A stretch of DNA of 64,000 bases from an uncultured SAR116 cluster alpha proteobacterium (GCA_902550555.1 CACCZR010000006.1:1-64000), one strand, 5' to 3'; shown: positions 30,349 through 39,220, counted from the first letter of the stretch. Program-made: numbers and translations. The notes: a model not told the origin generated them from the letters alone.

Positions 30349-30392
30349 ATCCGTTATCAGACAACATTCTGCAATGTTTCTTACAAATTTTA

Positions 30393-30420
30393 AGTGGACT
30401 TTAGTGGACTGTAGAGGACA
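30393..30420 (+). repeat. Triple short repeat with 10-base period
   Basis: AGTGGACT (30393-30400), AGTGGACT (30403-30410) and AGAGGACA (30413-30420) repeat at an exact 10-base spacing, one helical turn. This spacing suggests sites for a protein binding on one face of the DNA, such as an excisionase, but no such protein is encoded nearby. Confidence 0.5.
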
Positions 30421-30435
30421 TCAACAGCACGAATT

Positions 30436-30482
30436 GTGCTGTTAGCACGAAAATAAGGGTATTAACAGCACAAGTTTTTTTT
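30436..30482 (+). terminator. Probable intrinsic terminator downstream of tRNA-Pro
   Basis: GTGCTGTTA (30436-30444) pairs perfectly with TAACAGCAC (30463-30471) across an 18-base loop, followed after AAG by eight T residues (30475-30482). The left arm can instead pair upstream with AACAGCAC (30423-30430), so two structures compete. It would end transcripts coming from merR/tRNA-Pro. Confidence 0.6.
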
Positions 30483-30590
30483 GTTGAATTTGTTGAATTT
30501 TATTTAATCAACATTGTTTTATATAAAAACTTTCTTTAAAAGATCTAATAATTGATAGGTAAGTATTTTTAAGCATAATCAACAACACAA

Positions 30591-30603
30591 ATCATTTTGT
30601 CGA
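30591..30603 (+). repeat. 13-base direct repeat, copy 2
   Basis: Exact second copy of ATCATTTTGTCGA from 30336-30348, 255 bases downstream. Both copies are in the tRNA-bounded interval and none was noticed elsewhere in the window. Confidence 0.6.
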
Positions 30604-30648
30604 TTTGCTCTACAAACATTGTTTTCATAAAATAAATTAATACGCTTG

Positions 30649-30667
30649 AATCCTACTAACCCGACTA
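30649..30667 (+). repeat. att-like direct repeat, copy 2 (degraded tRNA-Pro 3' end)
   Basis: AATCCTACTAACCCGACTA matches the tRNA-Pro 3' end at 17 of 19 bases, but no acceptor 5' half, D-arm or anticodon arm accompanies it. The CCA has become CTA. It is directly followed by a hairpin with T-tract, as the end of a real tRNA gene would be, which suggests this was the original tRNA end before an insertion displaced it. Confidence 0.7.
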
Positions 30668-30668
30668 A

Positions 30669-30706
30669 AAAAATGTTTTACAAACCTCAAATCAGTAAAC
30701 ATTTTT
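30669..30706 (+). terminator. Probable intrinsic terminator after the tRNA fragment
   Basis: AAAAATGTTT (30669-30678) pairs perfectly with AAACATTTTT (30697-30706), extended by two more pairs past a one-base bulge. The A-run and T-run on either side make it able to work in both directions. It lies two bases after the degraded tRNA copy and about 170 bases before ilvA. Confidence 0.5.
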
Positions 30707-30877
30707 ATTAACAACTTAGATTTTTTACTTTAAAGATTGATTTGAATATTGTTAGACTAGATAAATTATTTATTTTAATAAGTATTGATTAAGTATAATT
30801 ATTAAAGAATTTACTAGTTAATTTTTAATTAATTAGATAAGTGTGTCTGATTAACATTTGCAGCGTATGGATGATTT

Positions 30878-32089
30878 ATGAAAATTTTGCACGAAGATAT
30901 TTTATTAACTTATAATAAAATTAAGCCATTTCTAAAAGTTACAGAATCATCCTATTCAGAACAAATTTCTAAAAAATTCAATTGTAATTTATTTATAAAG
31001 TTTGAAAATAGACAAAATACTGGGTCATTCAAAATTAGAGGAGCATTATCTAAATTACTTTCTTTATCAAATGAAGAAAAGCTTCGTGGTGTAATAGGAA
31101 TGTCAGCTGGCAATCATGCCCAGGGATTAGCTTACTCAGGAAATAAATTAGGTATAAATACTAATATTGTGATGCCTTTAGGCACTCCTTTTACAAAAAT
31201 TAGGCGAACCAAAAATTTTGGTGGCAATGTTTTTTTAAAAGGAGAAGATCTTGTTGAAAGTAAAAATTATGTAAATGAACTTATTAATAAATTTGGATAT
31301 ATTGAAGTACATCCCTACAACGACAATGATGTAATAAAAGGCCAAGGTACGATTTATTTAGAAATGTTAAATCAAATTTCAGAATTAGATTATTTACTTG
31401 TTCCAGTTGGTGGAGGTGGTTTGCTAGCTGGATGTTCAATAATTAATAAATCATTATCAAAAAAAACAAAAATAATTGGTGTTGAATCAAAATTTTATCC
31501 ATCTCTTTATAATGTTTTTTATAATAAGAAATTAAAATGTAGTGGGTCAACAATTGCAGAAGGAATAGCGGTAAAAGAAATTGGCTTAATTCCCTATAAT
31601 TATATAAAAGATGAAATAGATAGTGTTGTTTCTGTTTCTGACACTTCAATTGAACAGGCTATTGCAATGTTAGCATTAACAGAGAAAGTTGTTGTCGAAG
31701 GCGCTGGAGCAGTTGGGCTGGCAGCCATTATGGAAAATCAAAAGAAATTTAAAAATAAGAATGTTGGAATCATTTTATGTGGAGGAAATATAGATTCTAA
31801 AATAATTTCATCTATTTTAATGAGAGATTTAGTGAGATCAAGACAGATAACAACAATGACTATAACAATGCCAGATAAACCTGGACAATTAAATATAATT
31901 TCAAAAATTTGTGCAAATTCAGGTGCTAATGTACTAAGAGTCGAACATAATAGATTTACTATGGATTTATCTGCAAGTTTAGCCAAACTAGATATTACAA
32001 TAGAAACACAGAATGAAGAACATCTAAAAAAAATTATAGACTTAATAGAAAAAAAAGGATTACCAGTTACTCTAGATGAAAATAATTAA
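30878..32089 (+). CDS. ilvA: Threonine ammonia-lyase
   Basis: A 403-residue PLP enzyme that deaminates threonine to 2-oxobutyrate, the first step toward isoleucine. FENRQNTGSFKIRGALSK holds the PLP lysine, GMSAGNHAQGLAYSG is the substrate loop, and VPVGGGGLLAG binds the PLP phosphate. Residues 325-400 form an ACT-like regulatory domain (ITMPDKPGQLNIISKICANS). The single short ACT domain resembles the catabolic/alphaproteobacterial form more than E. coli IlvA. It converges on ppiD with a 4-base gap. Confidence 0.93.
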   Translation: MKILHEDILLTYNKIKPFLKVTESSYSEQISKKFNCNLFIKFENRQNTGSFKIRGALSKLLSLSNEEKLRGVIGMSAGNHAQGLAYSGNKLGINTNIVMPLGTPFTKIRRTKNFGGNVFLKGEDLVESKNYVNELINKFGYIEVHPYNDNDVIKGQGTIYLEMLNQISELDYLLVPVGGGGLLAGCSIINKSLSKKTKIIGVESKFYPSLYNVFYNKKLKCSGSTIAEGIAVKEIGLIPYNYIKDEIDSVVSVSDTSIEQAIAMLALTEKVVVEGAGAVGLAAIMENQKKFKNKNVGIILCGGNIDSKIISSILMRDLVRSRQITTMTITMPDKPGQLNIISKICANSGANVLRVEHNRFTMDLSASLAKLDITIETQNEEHLKKIIDLIEKKGLPVTLDENN

Positions 32090-32093
32090 ATTG

Positions 32094-33944
32094 TTAATTA
32101 AACTTAACTAAATTATCTAAAGGTTGTAAATTAGATTTTATCTTATGAAAAGTTTCAAAATTTTTATAATAGGATGATTGAATATCTGAAAGCATATTTT
32201 CTTTAAAATCGTTATCAATTTGTTTTAAGATTTTAGGGTCAAACTTCATTTTTGAACTTTCTTTTATAATTTTGAAAGTTAAAATTCCAGTTGCTGTATT
32301 AATAGATTTAATCTCTCCAATCTTTGATTTAAAAATATCATTTATAATGTAATCATTAAAAATATTACTTAAATTTTTATTTTCAAACCTTTTTAAACCA
32401 AATATTTTATTTAAATCTTTAGAATTTGTTTTTTTAAAATTATTTACTGATTTTAATTTAGTATTTTTAATTTTTAATTTTTCTAGCAATTCTTCTGTAA
32501 CAAGTTTTTCAGCCTCTGCATAAGTTAATAGTTTTTCATTATTTTCACTATCAATATTCAACAAAACAAATTCATTTTCATTTAGTTCTAAAAGTTCAGA
32601 AACTTCATTTATTTCAAGTTTCCAAATTTCATTTAAAAATTTGTTATTAAAATTAGAATTTAATGGTTTGAAATTATTATAAACCATACCATTTCTTGAA
32701 ATATTAAATTTTTGATTGATTTTTAAGTTTTTAATTTCGGATAATTTTATAATTTCATTTAAATTATTACCAGAAAAGGCTAAATCATTTATACTTTCAA
32801 TTCTTTCATATAATTTTTCAGTCGCTAAATCATGAGTTAAGTCTTTTTTGATAATATCTGAAACTTCGCTCAATTTTTGAACTTTTTCTTTACTTATTTT
32901 ATTAATATTAACAACATGGAAACCAAAATTAGTTTGAAATGGTTTGATCAAGCCTGTTTTAGATGTTTTGAAAATTATATCTCGAATATTTTTTGTTAAG
33001 TCATTTTTATTAACATTTTCAAATTTAATATCAGTTTCGTTAAAGTTTAAGAGCTTTGCTTGGTTTATAAAATTATTTTTAATAAATACTTTATTATAAA
33101 AATTATTAGCTTCTTTTTGAGTTTTAAAAATTATTTGTAAATAATTTCTTGTTTCCGGTTTTTTGAATTCATTAATTCTTTCGTTATATGAATTTTTGAT
33201 TTGTTCATTACTTACAATGATTCCATCGTAGAAGAGGTTTGGTGTAAATGTAATAAAAGAAATGTTTCTTAATTTAGGTATTTTAAAATTATCTTTAAAT
33301 TCATTATAATGAGTCTTTTTTAGATTATTATCTAATTTTTTGATAATTTTCTTAAGATAAGGTGTAAAAATATAATTTATATCTAGTTGTTTATTTTGCC
33401 ATTTATAAAAGTCTTTTGAAAACGATGTATTGTAAATTTCAATATCATAAATATGATCAAATATTTTATTATTTAAAAGTTGTAGTTGAAGATTTTCAAT
33501 ATAATCATTTTCTGTGATATTATTATTTCTTAAGAGTGAATTAAATTTTTTTTCTGAAAAAATATTTTTATCATTTAATTTTTCTTTAAACTGATCATTT
33601 TCTAAAATTTGTTTTTTTATAATTGACCTAGGTACTATGAGATCTAAGTATTGAGTTTCCTGATTAAGAACTAGTTTTGCTTTATTTCTAATTAATACGT
33701 TATTTAGAAGTCCATTTTGAATTGCAGTTTGAATATCAATCACTCCTGTATTTGTGGTTCTAGATTTATTGAAATCGTTAATTATTTGGTCATAACTTAT
33801 TTCAAAATCATTTGATTTAAAAATAGGTTGTATTTTATTCCCTGTTAGATCTCCCACTCCCCAAGCAGCAAAGCCAATAACAATTAAAACTAGAAAAATT
33901 TTAAATAAAAAAGATTGAGATTTATTTCTTAATGCTCTTAACAT
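32094..33944 (-). CDS. ppiD: Periplasmic folding chaperone, PpiD/SurA-type peptidyl-prolyl isomerase
   Basis: A 616-residue protein anchored by one N-terminal helix (residues 14-31, FLFKIFLVLIVIGFAAWG) with the rest in the periplasm. The SurA_N-like helical region covers roughly residues 35-180, and a parvulin-like domain is seen around 255-355, including GLIKPFQTNFGFHVVNI. It would help newly exported outer-membrane proteins fold. It is divergent from tpiA, a common alphaproteobacterial neighbour. The sequence is divergent and asparagine/lysine-rich, so catalytic activity is uncertain. Confidence 0.87.
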   Translation of the reverse strand: MLRALRNKSQSFLFKIFLVLIVIGFAAWGVGDLTGNKIQPIFKSNDFEISYDQIINDFNKSRTTNTGVIDIQTAIQNGLLNNVLIRNKAKLVLNQETQYLDLIVPRSIIKKQILENDQFKEKLNDKNIFSEKKFNSLLRNNNITENDYIENLQLQLLNNKIFDHIYDIEIYNTSFSKDFYKWQNKQLDINYIFTPYLKKIIKKLDNNLKKTHYNEFKDNFKIPKLRNISFITFTPNLFYDGIIVSNEQIKNSYNERINEFKKPETRNYLQIIFKTQKEANNFYNKVFIKNNFINQAKLLNFNETDIKFENVNKNDLTKNIRDIIFKTSKTGLIKPFQTNFGFHVVNINKISKEKVQKLSEVSDIIKKDLTHDLATEKLYERIESINDLAFSGNNLNEIIKLSEIKNLKINQKFNISRNGMVYNNFKPLNSNFNNKFLNEIWKLEINEVSELLELNENEFVLLNIDSENNEKLLTYAEAEKLVTEELLEKLKIKNTKLKSVNNFKKTNSKDLNKIFGLKRFENKNLSNIFNDYIINDIFKSKIGEIKSINTATGILTFKIIKESSKMKFDPKILKQIDNDFKENMLSDIQSSYYKNFETFHKIKSNLQPLDNLVKFN

Positions 33945-33952
33945 AAATATTA

Positions 33953-33958
33953 ATTATA
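33953..33958 (-). promoter_or_regulatory. Possible -10 element for ppiD
   Basis: On the minus strand a perfect TATAAT ends 8 bases before the ppiD ATG. TTGTAA (minus strand, 33974-33979) stands 15 bases upstream as a weak -35. The transcript would have at most a 2-base leader. Confidence 0.35.
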
Positions 33959-34013
33959 TTAAAATTAAATGAATTACAACATTTTGAATAAATAAAAATA
34001 GGGTAGTTAAGAA

Positions 34014-34742
34014 ATGTTAATAGCTGGAAATTGGAAAATGAATTTGAAATATGAAGATATTCTAAAATTTAAAGATATTCTCACTGATTTAAAGTTAGAC
34101 AATCAAGTTGAAATGGCTATTTTTCCTCAATTTCCTCTGTTATATTCTGCAAAAGAATATTTATCAAATTATAATATTGAGATAGGTGCTCAAGCTTGTT
34201 CATCAGAATTAAAAGGAGCTTTTACAGGAGACGTTTCTGTTGAAATCATTTCTGACATTGGATGTAAATATTGTATAGTTGGCCACTCAGAAAGGAGAAT
34301 GTTTCATAATGAAACTAACGGTTTTATAAAAAAAGCATCAAATTTATTGTTATCTAAAAATATTATTCCAATAATTTGTGTTGGAGAATCTGAAGAAATT
34401 AAAAATAAAAAAAATACAAATCAGTTTATCATCAGTCAAATAAATGAATGTGTACCAGATAATATAAGTTCAAATTTAGTTATAGCTTATGAACCGTTGT
34501 GGGCTATTGGCACAGGCGTAATACCAGATTATGAAGAAATATTCAATGTTCATGCTGTTATTATGAATGAGTTATCGTATATCGAAAACTTAAGGGTTAT
34601 TTATGGAGGGTCTGTAAATGTAGAAAATTGTTCTAAAATTTTTGAATTAAATAATGTACATGGAGCATTAATAGGTGGTTCAAGTTTAAAATTTAAAGAT
34701 TTTCTTGCAATTTATAAAAGTGCAGTTAAACAGATAATATAA
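34014..34742 (+). CDS. tpiA: Triosephosphate isomerase
   Basis: A 242-residue TIM-barrel enzyme interconverting dihydroxyacetone phosphate and glyceraldehyde 3-phosphate. The active site is complete: lysine in AGNWKMN, histidine in IVGHSERR, and glutamate in AYEPLWAIGTG, with the phosphate loop YGGSV near the end. It precedes secG and pyrG, a frequent alphaproteobacterial order. Confidence 0.96.
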   Translation: MLIAGNWKMNLKYEDILKFKDILTDLKLDNQVEMAIFPQFPLLYSAKEYLSNYNIEIGAQACSSELKGAFTGDVSVEIISDIGCKYCIVGHSERRMFHNETNGFIKKASNLLLSKNIIPIICVGESEEIKNKKNTNQFIISQINECVPDNISSNLVIAYEPLWAIGTGVIPDYEEIFNVHAVIMNELSYIENLRVIYGGSVNVENCSKIFELNNVHGALIGGSSLKFKDFLAIYKSAVKQII

Positions 34743-34761
34743 TTTTTTAAATAGATTTAAT

Positions 34762-35067
34762 ATGGAAAATACAGTTTTAATTATTCATGTCGTTTTAGCA
34801 TTCCTAATAATTATTTTAGTATTGCTTCAAAAAAGTGAAGGTGGAGGTTTAGGTATTGGTGGGAGTCAAAGTGGAGGCTTTATGACTTCTAGAGGTACTG
34901 CTAATACACTTACAAAAATAACAACTATAGTAGGTGCATTATTTTTTATTACATCTATACTACTTGCAATATTATCTGGAAGTAATTATAAACCTTCAAT
35001 CTCTCAAGAGATTAAAACTGATATTACTAATGAAAATAATAATCCAAAAGTTCCTACTGATAATTGA
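34762..35067 (+). CDS. secG: Preprotein translocase subunit SecG
   Basis: A 101-residue membrane protein of the SecYEG translocon with two helices (about residues 3-22 and 52-72). Between them lies the glycine/serine-rich SEGGGLGIGGSQSGGFMTSR loop typical of SecG, and TANTLTKIT follows. The C-terminal tail is polar. Its start has no strong ribosome-binding site. Confidence 0.92.
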   Translation: MENTVLIIHVVLAFLIIILVLLQKSEGGGLGIGGSQSGGFMTSRGTANTLTKITTIVGALFFITSILLAILSGSNYKPSISQEIKTDITNENNNPKVPTDN

Positions 35068-35080
35068 ATTTTTTTTTATT

Positions 35081-35089
35081 TGATATAAT
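35081..35089 (+). promoter_or_regulatory. Possible extended -10 promoter for pyrG
   Basis: TGATATAAT is an extended -10 (TGn plus perfect TATAAT) that ends 8 bases before the pyrG ATG. No clear -35 is needed for such a promoter. The RNA would start at about 35096, giving an almost leaderless message. Confidence 0.42.
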
Positions 35090-35097
35090 CTTTTAAT

Positions 35098-36732
35098 ATG
35101 AAAAATAGCACCCCTAAATTTATTTTTATTACAGGTGGTGTAGTCTCTTCACTTGGTAAAGGCCTAGCTTCAGCTAGTTTAGCTTCTTTGTTTATATCTA
35201 GAGGTTTTAAGGTTAGATTGAGAAAATTAGATCCTTATTTGAATGTAGACCCAGGAACAATGAGCCCATATCAGCATGGAGAGTGTTTTGTTACAGATGA
35301 TGGTGCAGAAACAGATCTAGATTTAGGCCATTATGAGAGATTTACAGGAGTTAATTCAAGAAAATCAGATAATGTTACTACTGGCAAAATTTATTCTCAA
35401 GTTTTGAAAAAAGAAAGAAGAGGAGATTACCTTGGTGCAACTATACAAGTAATACCACATGTAACAGATGCTATAAAAAAATTTATTACATCAGATATCA
35501 GTGACGAAGATTTTATGTTTTGTGAAATTGGAGGAACGGTTGGAGATATTGAATCCTTGCCATTTATTGAAGCAATTAGACAACTGAGAAATGAGCTTGG
35601 TAAAGAAAATACATGTTTTGTTCATGTTACATTATTACCATTTATAAATGCAGCAAAAGAATTAAAAACTAAACCAACTCAGCATTCAGTTAAAGAATTG
35701 CAAGGCATGGGAATTCAACCAGATATTTTGTTATGTAGAACAGAGATGAATATTCCTGAAGATCAAAAAAAGAAAATTGCACAATTTTGTAATGTTAAAG
35801 AACAAGCTGTAATTGAGGCGATTGATGTTAACTCAATTTATGAAGTTCCAATAGCTTACAACGATGCTGGGTTTGATAAAGAAATTCTTGATTACTTTAG
35901 CCTTTATGACGAGAAATCTCCAGATTTGAGTGTCTGGAAAACAATAATATCTATACAAAAATCCTCTGAAGGTAACGTTAATATTGGAATTGTTGGAAAA
36001 TATACATCTATAATTGATTCTTATAAATCTCTAATTGAAGCGATTACTCATGGAGGTATAGCTAATAAGACAAAAATTAATTTAGTTTGGATTGATTCCG
36101 AAAACATTGATAATATGTCTAATTGTTTCAAAGATGTTCATGGAATAATTGTACCTGGTGGTTTTGGTGAAAGAGGATCTGATGGCAAAATTTTAGCAAT
36201 TAACTATGCAAGGTTGAATAAAATACCTTTTTTAGGAATTTGTCTAGGAATGCAATTGGCTGTAATAGAGTTTGCAAGAAATGTAATGAATTATAAAGAA
36301 GCTTCGTCAACTGAGTTTGGTACAACTGAATTTCCCATTATATCTTTATTAACTGAATGGCAAACAAAAAAAGGGAAAGAAAAGAGAGATATTCTTAGTG
36401 AATATGGAGGGACAATGAGGCTTGGATCCTACGAATGTCATTTGAAACAAAATTCAAAAATATTTAATATTTACAATAAAGAAACAATACATGAAAGACA
36501 TAGGCATAGATATGAAGTTAACTTAGATTTATGCAACAAATTTGATGAGGCAGGCATGTATTTTGCTGGAATGTCTCCAGATAATATACTTCCTGAAACT
36601 TTAGAATTAAATGATCATCCATGGTTTATTGCTGTTCAGTTTCATCCGGAACTTAAATCAAGGCCTTTTAAACCACATCCTCTTTTTGTTTCATTTATAA
36701 ATGCATCATTAAATCAATCAAGAATGTTATAG
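35098..36732 (+). CDS. pyrG: CTP synthase
   Basis: A 544-residue enzyme that makes CTP from UTP, ATP and glutamine. The N-terminal synthetase domain shows [19 protein letters not shown] and [18 protein letters not shown]. The C-terminal glutaminase domain shows PGGFGERG, the nucleophile cysteine in [12 protein letters not shown], and the late His-Glu pair in [12 protein letters not shown]. Full length and all catalytic residues are present. Confidence 0.97.
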   Translation: MKNSTPKFIFITGGVVSSLGKGLASASLASLFISRGFKVRLRKLDPYLNVDPGTMSPYQHGECFVTDDGAETDLDLGHYERFTGVNSRKSDNVTTGKIYSQVLKKERRGDYLGATIQVIPHVTDAIKKFITSDISDEDFMFCEIGGTVGDIESLPFIEAIRQLRNELGKENTCFVHVTLLPFINAAKELKTKPTQHSVKELQGMGIQPDILLCRTEMNIPEDQKKKIAQFCNVKEQAVIEAIDVNSIYEVPIAYNDAGFDKEILDYFSLYDEKSPDLSVWKTIISIQKSSEGNVNIGIVGKYTSIIDSYKSLIEAITHGGIANKTKINLVWIDSENIDNMSNCFKDVHGIIVPGGFGERGSDGKILAINYARLNKIPFLGICLGMQLAVIEFARNVMNYKEASSTEFGTTEFPIISLLTEWQTKKGKEKRDILSEYGGTMRLGSYECHLKQNSKIFNIYNKETIHERHRHRYEVNLDLCNKFDEAGMYFAGMSPDNILPETLELNDHPWFIAVQFHPELKSRPFKPHPLFVSFINASLNQSRML

Positions 36733-36742
36733 ATTAAAATTT

Positions 36743-37588
36743 ATGATCAAGAAAATTAAAATAGGACGATTTGAAGTAAATAACAACGACAAGTTATTTT
36801 TAATTGCTGGTCCATGTGTTATTGAAAGTAGAGACCACGCATTATATCACGCTAAAATGATTAAACAAATATGTGATGAACTTTCACTAGATTTTGTATT
36901 TAAGTCTTCTTTTGACAAAGCAAATAGAACCAACATTAATTCAAGTAGAGGAGTTGGAATTGAAAAAGGTCTTGAAATTCTAAATGAAATTAAAAATAGT
37001 TTAAACGTTCCCGTTTTAACGGATGTTCATGAAAGTTATCAATGTGATTTTCTTAAAGAAGTTGTTGATATTATTCAGATACCTGCATTTTTATGCAGAC
37101 AGACAGATTTATTATTAAATGCTTCAAATACTGGTAAAATAATAAATATTAAAAAAGGACAATTTTTGGCTCCTTGGGATATGGTGAATGTTGTAGAAAA
37201 AATAAAATCTACAGGTAATGAAAAAATTATATTAACTGAAAGAGGAAACTCTTTTGGATATAATAACTTGGTTTTTGATTTAAGGTCATTAATTGAAATG
37301 AAAAAAATAGGATACCCTATTGTATTTGATGCTACTCACTCTGTTCAGAGTCCGGGCGGATTAGGAAATGTCTCTGGTGGAAATAGAGAGTATATTCCTT
37401 ATTATTCTAATGCCGCAGTAACCGTGGGTATTTCAGGGATATTTATGGAGGTTCATGAAAATCCTGATATAGCCCCGAGCGATGGTACAAATATGATTAG
37501 ATTAGATAAATTGAAAAATATTCTTAAAGATATTTTGAAAATAGATCAATTAATTAAAGAGCATTCCATAGGATATTATAATGATTAA
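36743..37588 (+). CDS. kdsA: 3-deoxy-8-phosphooctulonate synthase
   Basis: A 281-residue enzyme that joins phosphoenolpyruvate and arabinose 5-phosphate to make KDO 8-phosphate for lipopolysaccharide. Conserved parts are IAGPCVIESRDHALYHA, SSFDKANRTNINSSRG, TDVHESYQ, and FDATHSVQSPGG. Its presence shows a lipopolysaccharide-bearing outer membrane. It overlaps eno by 8 bases. Confidence 0.96.
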   Translation: MIKKIKIGRFEVNNNDKLFLIAGPCVIESRDHALYHAKMIKQICDELSLDFVFKSSFDKANRTNINSSRGVGIEKGLEILNEIKNSLNVPVLTDVHESYQCDFLKEVVDIIQIPAFLCRQTDLLLNASNTGKIINIKKGQFLAPWDMVNVVEKIKSTGNEKIILTERGNSFGYNNLVFDLRSLIEMKKIGYPIVFDATHSVQSPGGLGNVSGGNREYIPYYSNAAVTVGISGIFMEVHENPDIAPSDGTNMIRLDKLKNILKDILKIDQLIKEHSIGYYND

Positions 37589-38867
37589 AATTGAAAATGT
37601 AAAAGGAAGACAAATTCTAGATAGTCGTGGAAATCCAACAGTTGAAGTTGATGTAGTTTTGTCAAATGGATTGGTTGGTAGCGCAAGTGTTCCTTCAGGA
37701 GCATCTACTGGTAAGTATGAAGCGGTTGAACTTAGAGATGGATTTAAATCTTATCATGGAAAAGGTGTTACAAAAGCCATAGATAATATTGATAATGATA
37801 TGAAAAATATAATTCTAGGCAGATCACCATTAGAACAAACCAAGATTGATAACGATTTAATAAGTCTTGATGGAACGTCAAATAAAAATAAATTAGGAGC
37901 AAATGCAATTCTTGGTGTTTCAATGGCCGTAGCAAGAGCAGGAGCAGTTTCATTAAATCAACCATTGTATAAATATATTGGTGGCTTAAGTTCAAAAGTA
38001 ATGCCAATACCTTTAATGAATATTATTAATGGTGGAGCACATGCAAATAATCTTCTAGATATTCAAGAGTTTATGATAATGCCCGTTAATTTTGAAAGAT
38101 TTAGTGATGCATTGAGAGCTGGCGTTGAAGTTTTTCATAATTTAAAAAAAATATTAGATGATAAAAATTATTCAACAAGTGTTGGTGACGAAGGTGGATT
38201 TGCTCCTAAAATAGATGATCCTAAAATTGCTTTAGATTTAATCTCAAAATCTATAGAGGTTAGTGGTTATAGAGTTGGCGAAGATGTTTTTCTTGCATTA
38301 GATGCAGCTGCAAGTGAATTTTACAAAAAAAATAAATACATACTAAATGATAATAATAAATTATTAACTACTGACGAATTAATTGATTATTGGGGAGGAT
38401 TAGTTAAGAATTATCCTATTATTTCAATTGAAGATCCATTTGATGAAGATGATATAAATGGGTTTGCTAAATTTACAAATTTATATGGTAAAAATCTTCA
38501 AATAGTAGGAGATGATTTATTTGTGACTTCAGAAAAAAAATTAAGTGAAGGAATACAAAAACAAGCTGGAAACTCAATTTTAATTAAACTAAACCAAGTT
38601 GGAACTCTAACAGAAACTCTTCATACTATATCAAAAGCAAAGAAGCATAATTTTAATACGATCATTTCACATAGGTCTGGTGAAACAGAAGATAATTTTA
38701 TATCTGATTTGTGTGTAGGTATTAATGCTGGTCAAATTAAAACAGGTTCTTTATCAAGGTCTGATAGAACCTCAAAGTATAATCAGCTTCTAAGAATTGA
38801 AGAACAATTAGGAGAAGAAGCTAAATTTATAGGTAATGAAATTTTAGATATTATAAATAAAGAATGA
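37581..38867 (+). CDS. eno: Enolase
   Basis: A 428-residue glycolytic enzyme that converts 2-phosphoglycerate to phosphoenolpyruvate. Motifs: ARQILDSRG-type KGRQILDSRGNPTVEVDV, SVPSGASTGKYEAVELRD, the metal ligands in ALDAAASEFY, SIEDPFDEDD and VGDDLFVTS, and the active-site LIKLNQVGTLTET and SHRSGETEDNFI. It supplies the substrate of KdsA, its upstream neighbour, and stands before ftsB and the pdh genes. Confidence 0.97.
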   Translation: MIKIENVKGRQILDSRGNPTVEVDVVLSNGLVGSASVPSGASTGKYEAVELRDGFKSYHGKGVTKAIDNIDNDMKNIILGRSPLEQTKIDNDLISLDGTSNKNKLGANAILGVSMAVARAGAVSLNQPLYKYIGGLSSKVMPIPLMNIINGGAHANNLLDIQEFMIMPVNFERFSDALRAGVEVFHNLKKILDDKNYSTSVGDEGGFAPKIDDPKIALDLISKSIEVSGYRVGEDVFLALDAAASEFYKKNKYILNDNNKLLTTDELIDYWGGLVKNYPIISIEDPFDEDDINGFAKFTNLYGKNLQIVGDDLFVTSEKKLSEGIQKQAGNSILIKLNQVGTLTETLHTISKAKKHNFNTIISHRSGETEDNFISDLCVGINAGQIKTGSLSRSDRTSKYNQLLRIEEQLGEEAKFIGNEILDIINKE

Positions 38868-39172
38868 TTAATTACTTTAGAAGAGAATTTGCAAAGCTAT
38901 TTTTATCGGTTATTGTTATTATTTGTATTTACAATTCTTTAAATTTAACTTTTTTCAATGAAAAATCTGTCATAAAAATTTTTGAATTAAATGAAAATAT
39001 TTTACTTTTAAATCAAGAGTTATTGGTTTTACAGCAGATAGAAGAAAAATTAATGACTAAAATTAAATTTTTATCATATGAAACTTTAAATGAGGATTAT
39101 GTGAGTGAGTTAGCTCAAAAAACTTTAGGTATGATAAAAGAAGACAACGTTTTAGTAATTTTGGATGAATAA
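38864..39172 (+). CDS. ftsB: Septum formation initiator, FtsB/DivIC family
   Basis: A 102-residue protein with one N-terminal membrane helix (about residues 10-30) followed by a coiled-coil segment (about 35-75, LNENILLLNQELLVLQQIEE) and a short C-terminal DYVSELAQKTLGMIKEDN motif. This matches the FtsB/DivIC family, which links FtsL and FtsQ at the division site. The eno-ftsB-pdhA order is typical of alphaproteobacteria. It overlaps eno by 4 bases. Confidence 0.87.
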   Translation: MINYFRREFAKLFLSVIVIICIYNSLNLTFFNEKSVIKIFELNENILLLNQELLVLQQIEEKLMTKIKFLSYETLNEDYVSELAQKTLGMIKEDNVLVILDE

Positions 39173-39185
39173 TATTATGATTTTA

Positions 39186-39216
39186 TTGTATTTAAACTTT
39201 AAAATATATATATAAT
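39186..39216 (+). promoter_or_regulatory. Possible promoter for the pdh operon
   Basis: TATAAT at 39211-39216 lies just 4 bases before the first pdhA ATG (39221) and 10 before the second (39227). A weak TTGTAT stands 19 bases upstream at 39186-39191. Transcription from here would begin inside or right before the start codons, favouring the second ATG. Confidence 0.28.
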
Positions 39217-39220
39217 CACT

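Larger units (their letters stand above)
30333..30877. other. Gene-free interval between tRNA-Pro and ilvA, probable integration scar
   Basis: This 545-base interval is the only gene-free stretch over 300 bases. It holds a 13-base direct repeat (30336-30348 and 30591-30603), a 10-base-period triple repeat (30393-30420), overlapping hairpins ending in a T-tract (30423-30482), another 10-base direct repeat ACATTGTTTT (30511-30520 and 30617-30626), the degraded tRNA 3' copy (30649-30667) and a second hairpin with T-tract (30669-30706). By hand count G+C is about 36% over 30361-30480 and about 19% over 30481-30600. From 30707 to 30877 I see only AT-rich leader sequence with a TATAAT at 30794-30799 that may serve ilvA. 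Confidence 0.65.

Noticed and set aside
30363..30378. Small inverted repeat AACATT/AATGTT after tRNA-Pro as a terminator
   Set aside because: Only 6 pairs, AT-rich, and not followed by a T-tract; the hairpin at 30436-30482 is a much better terminator.
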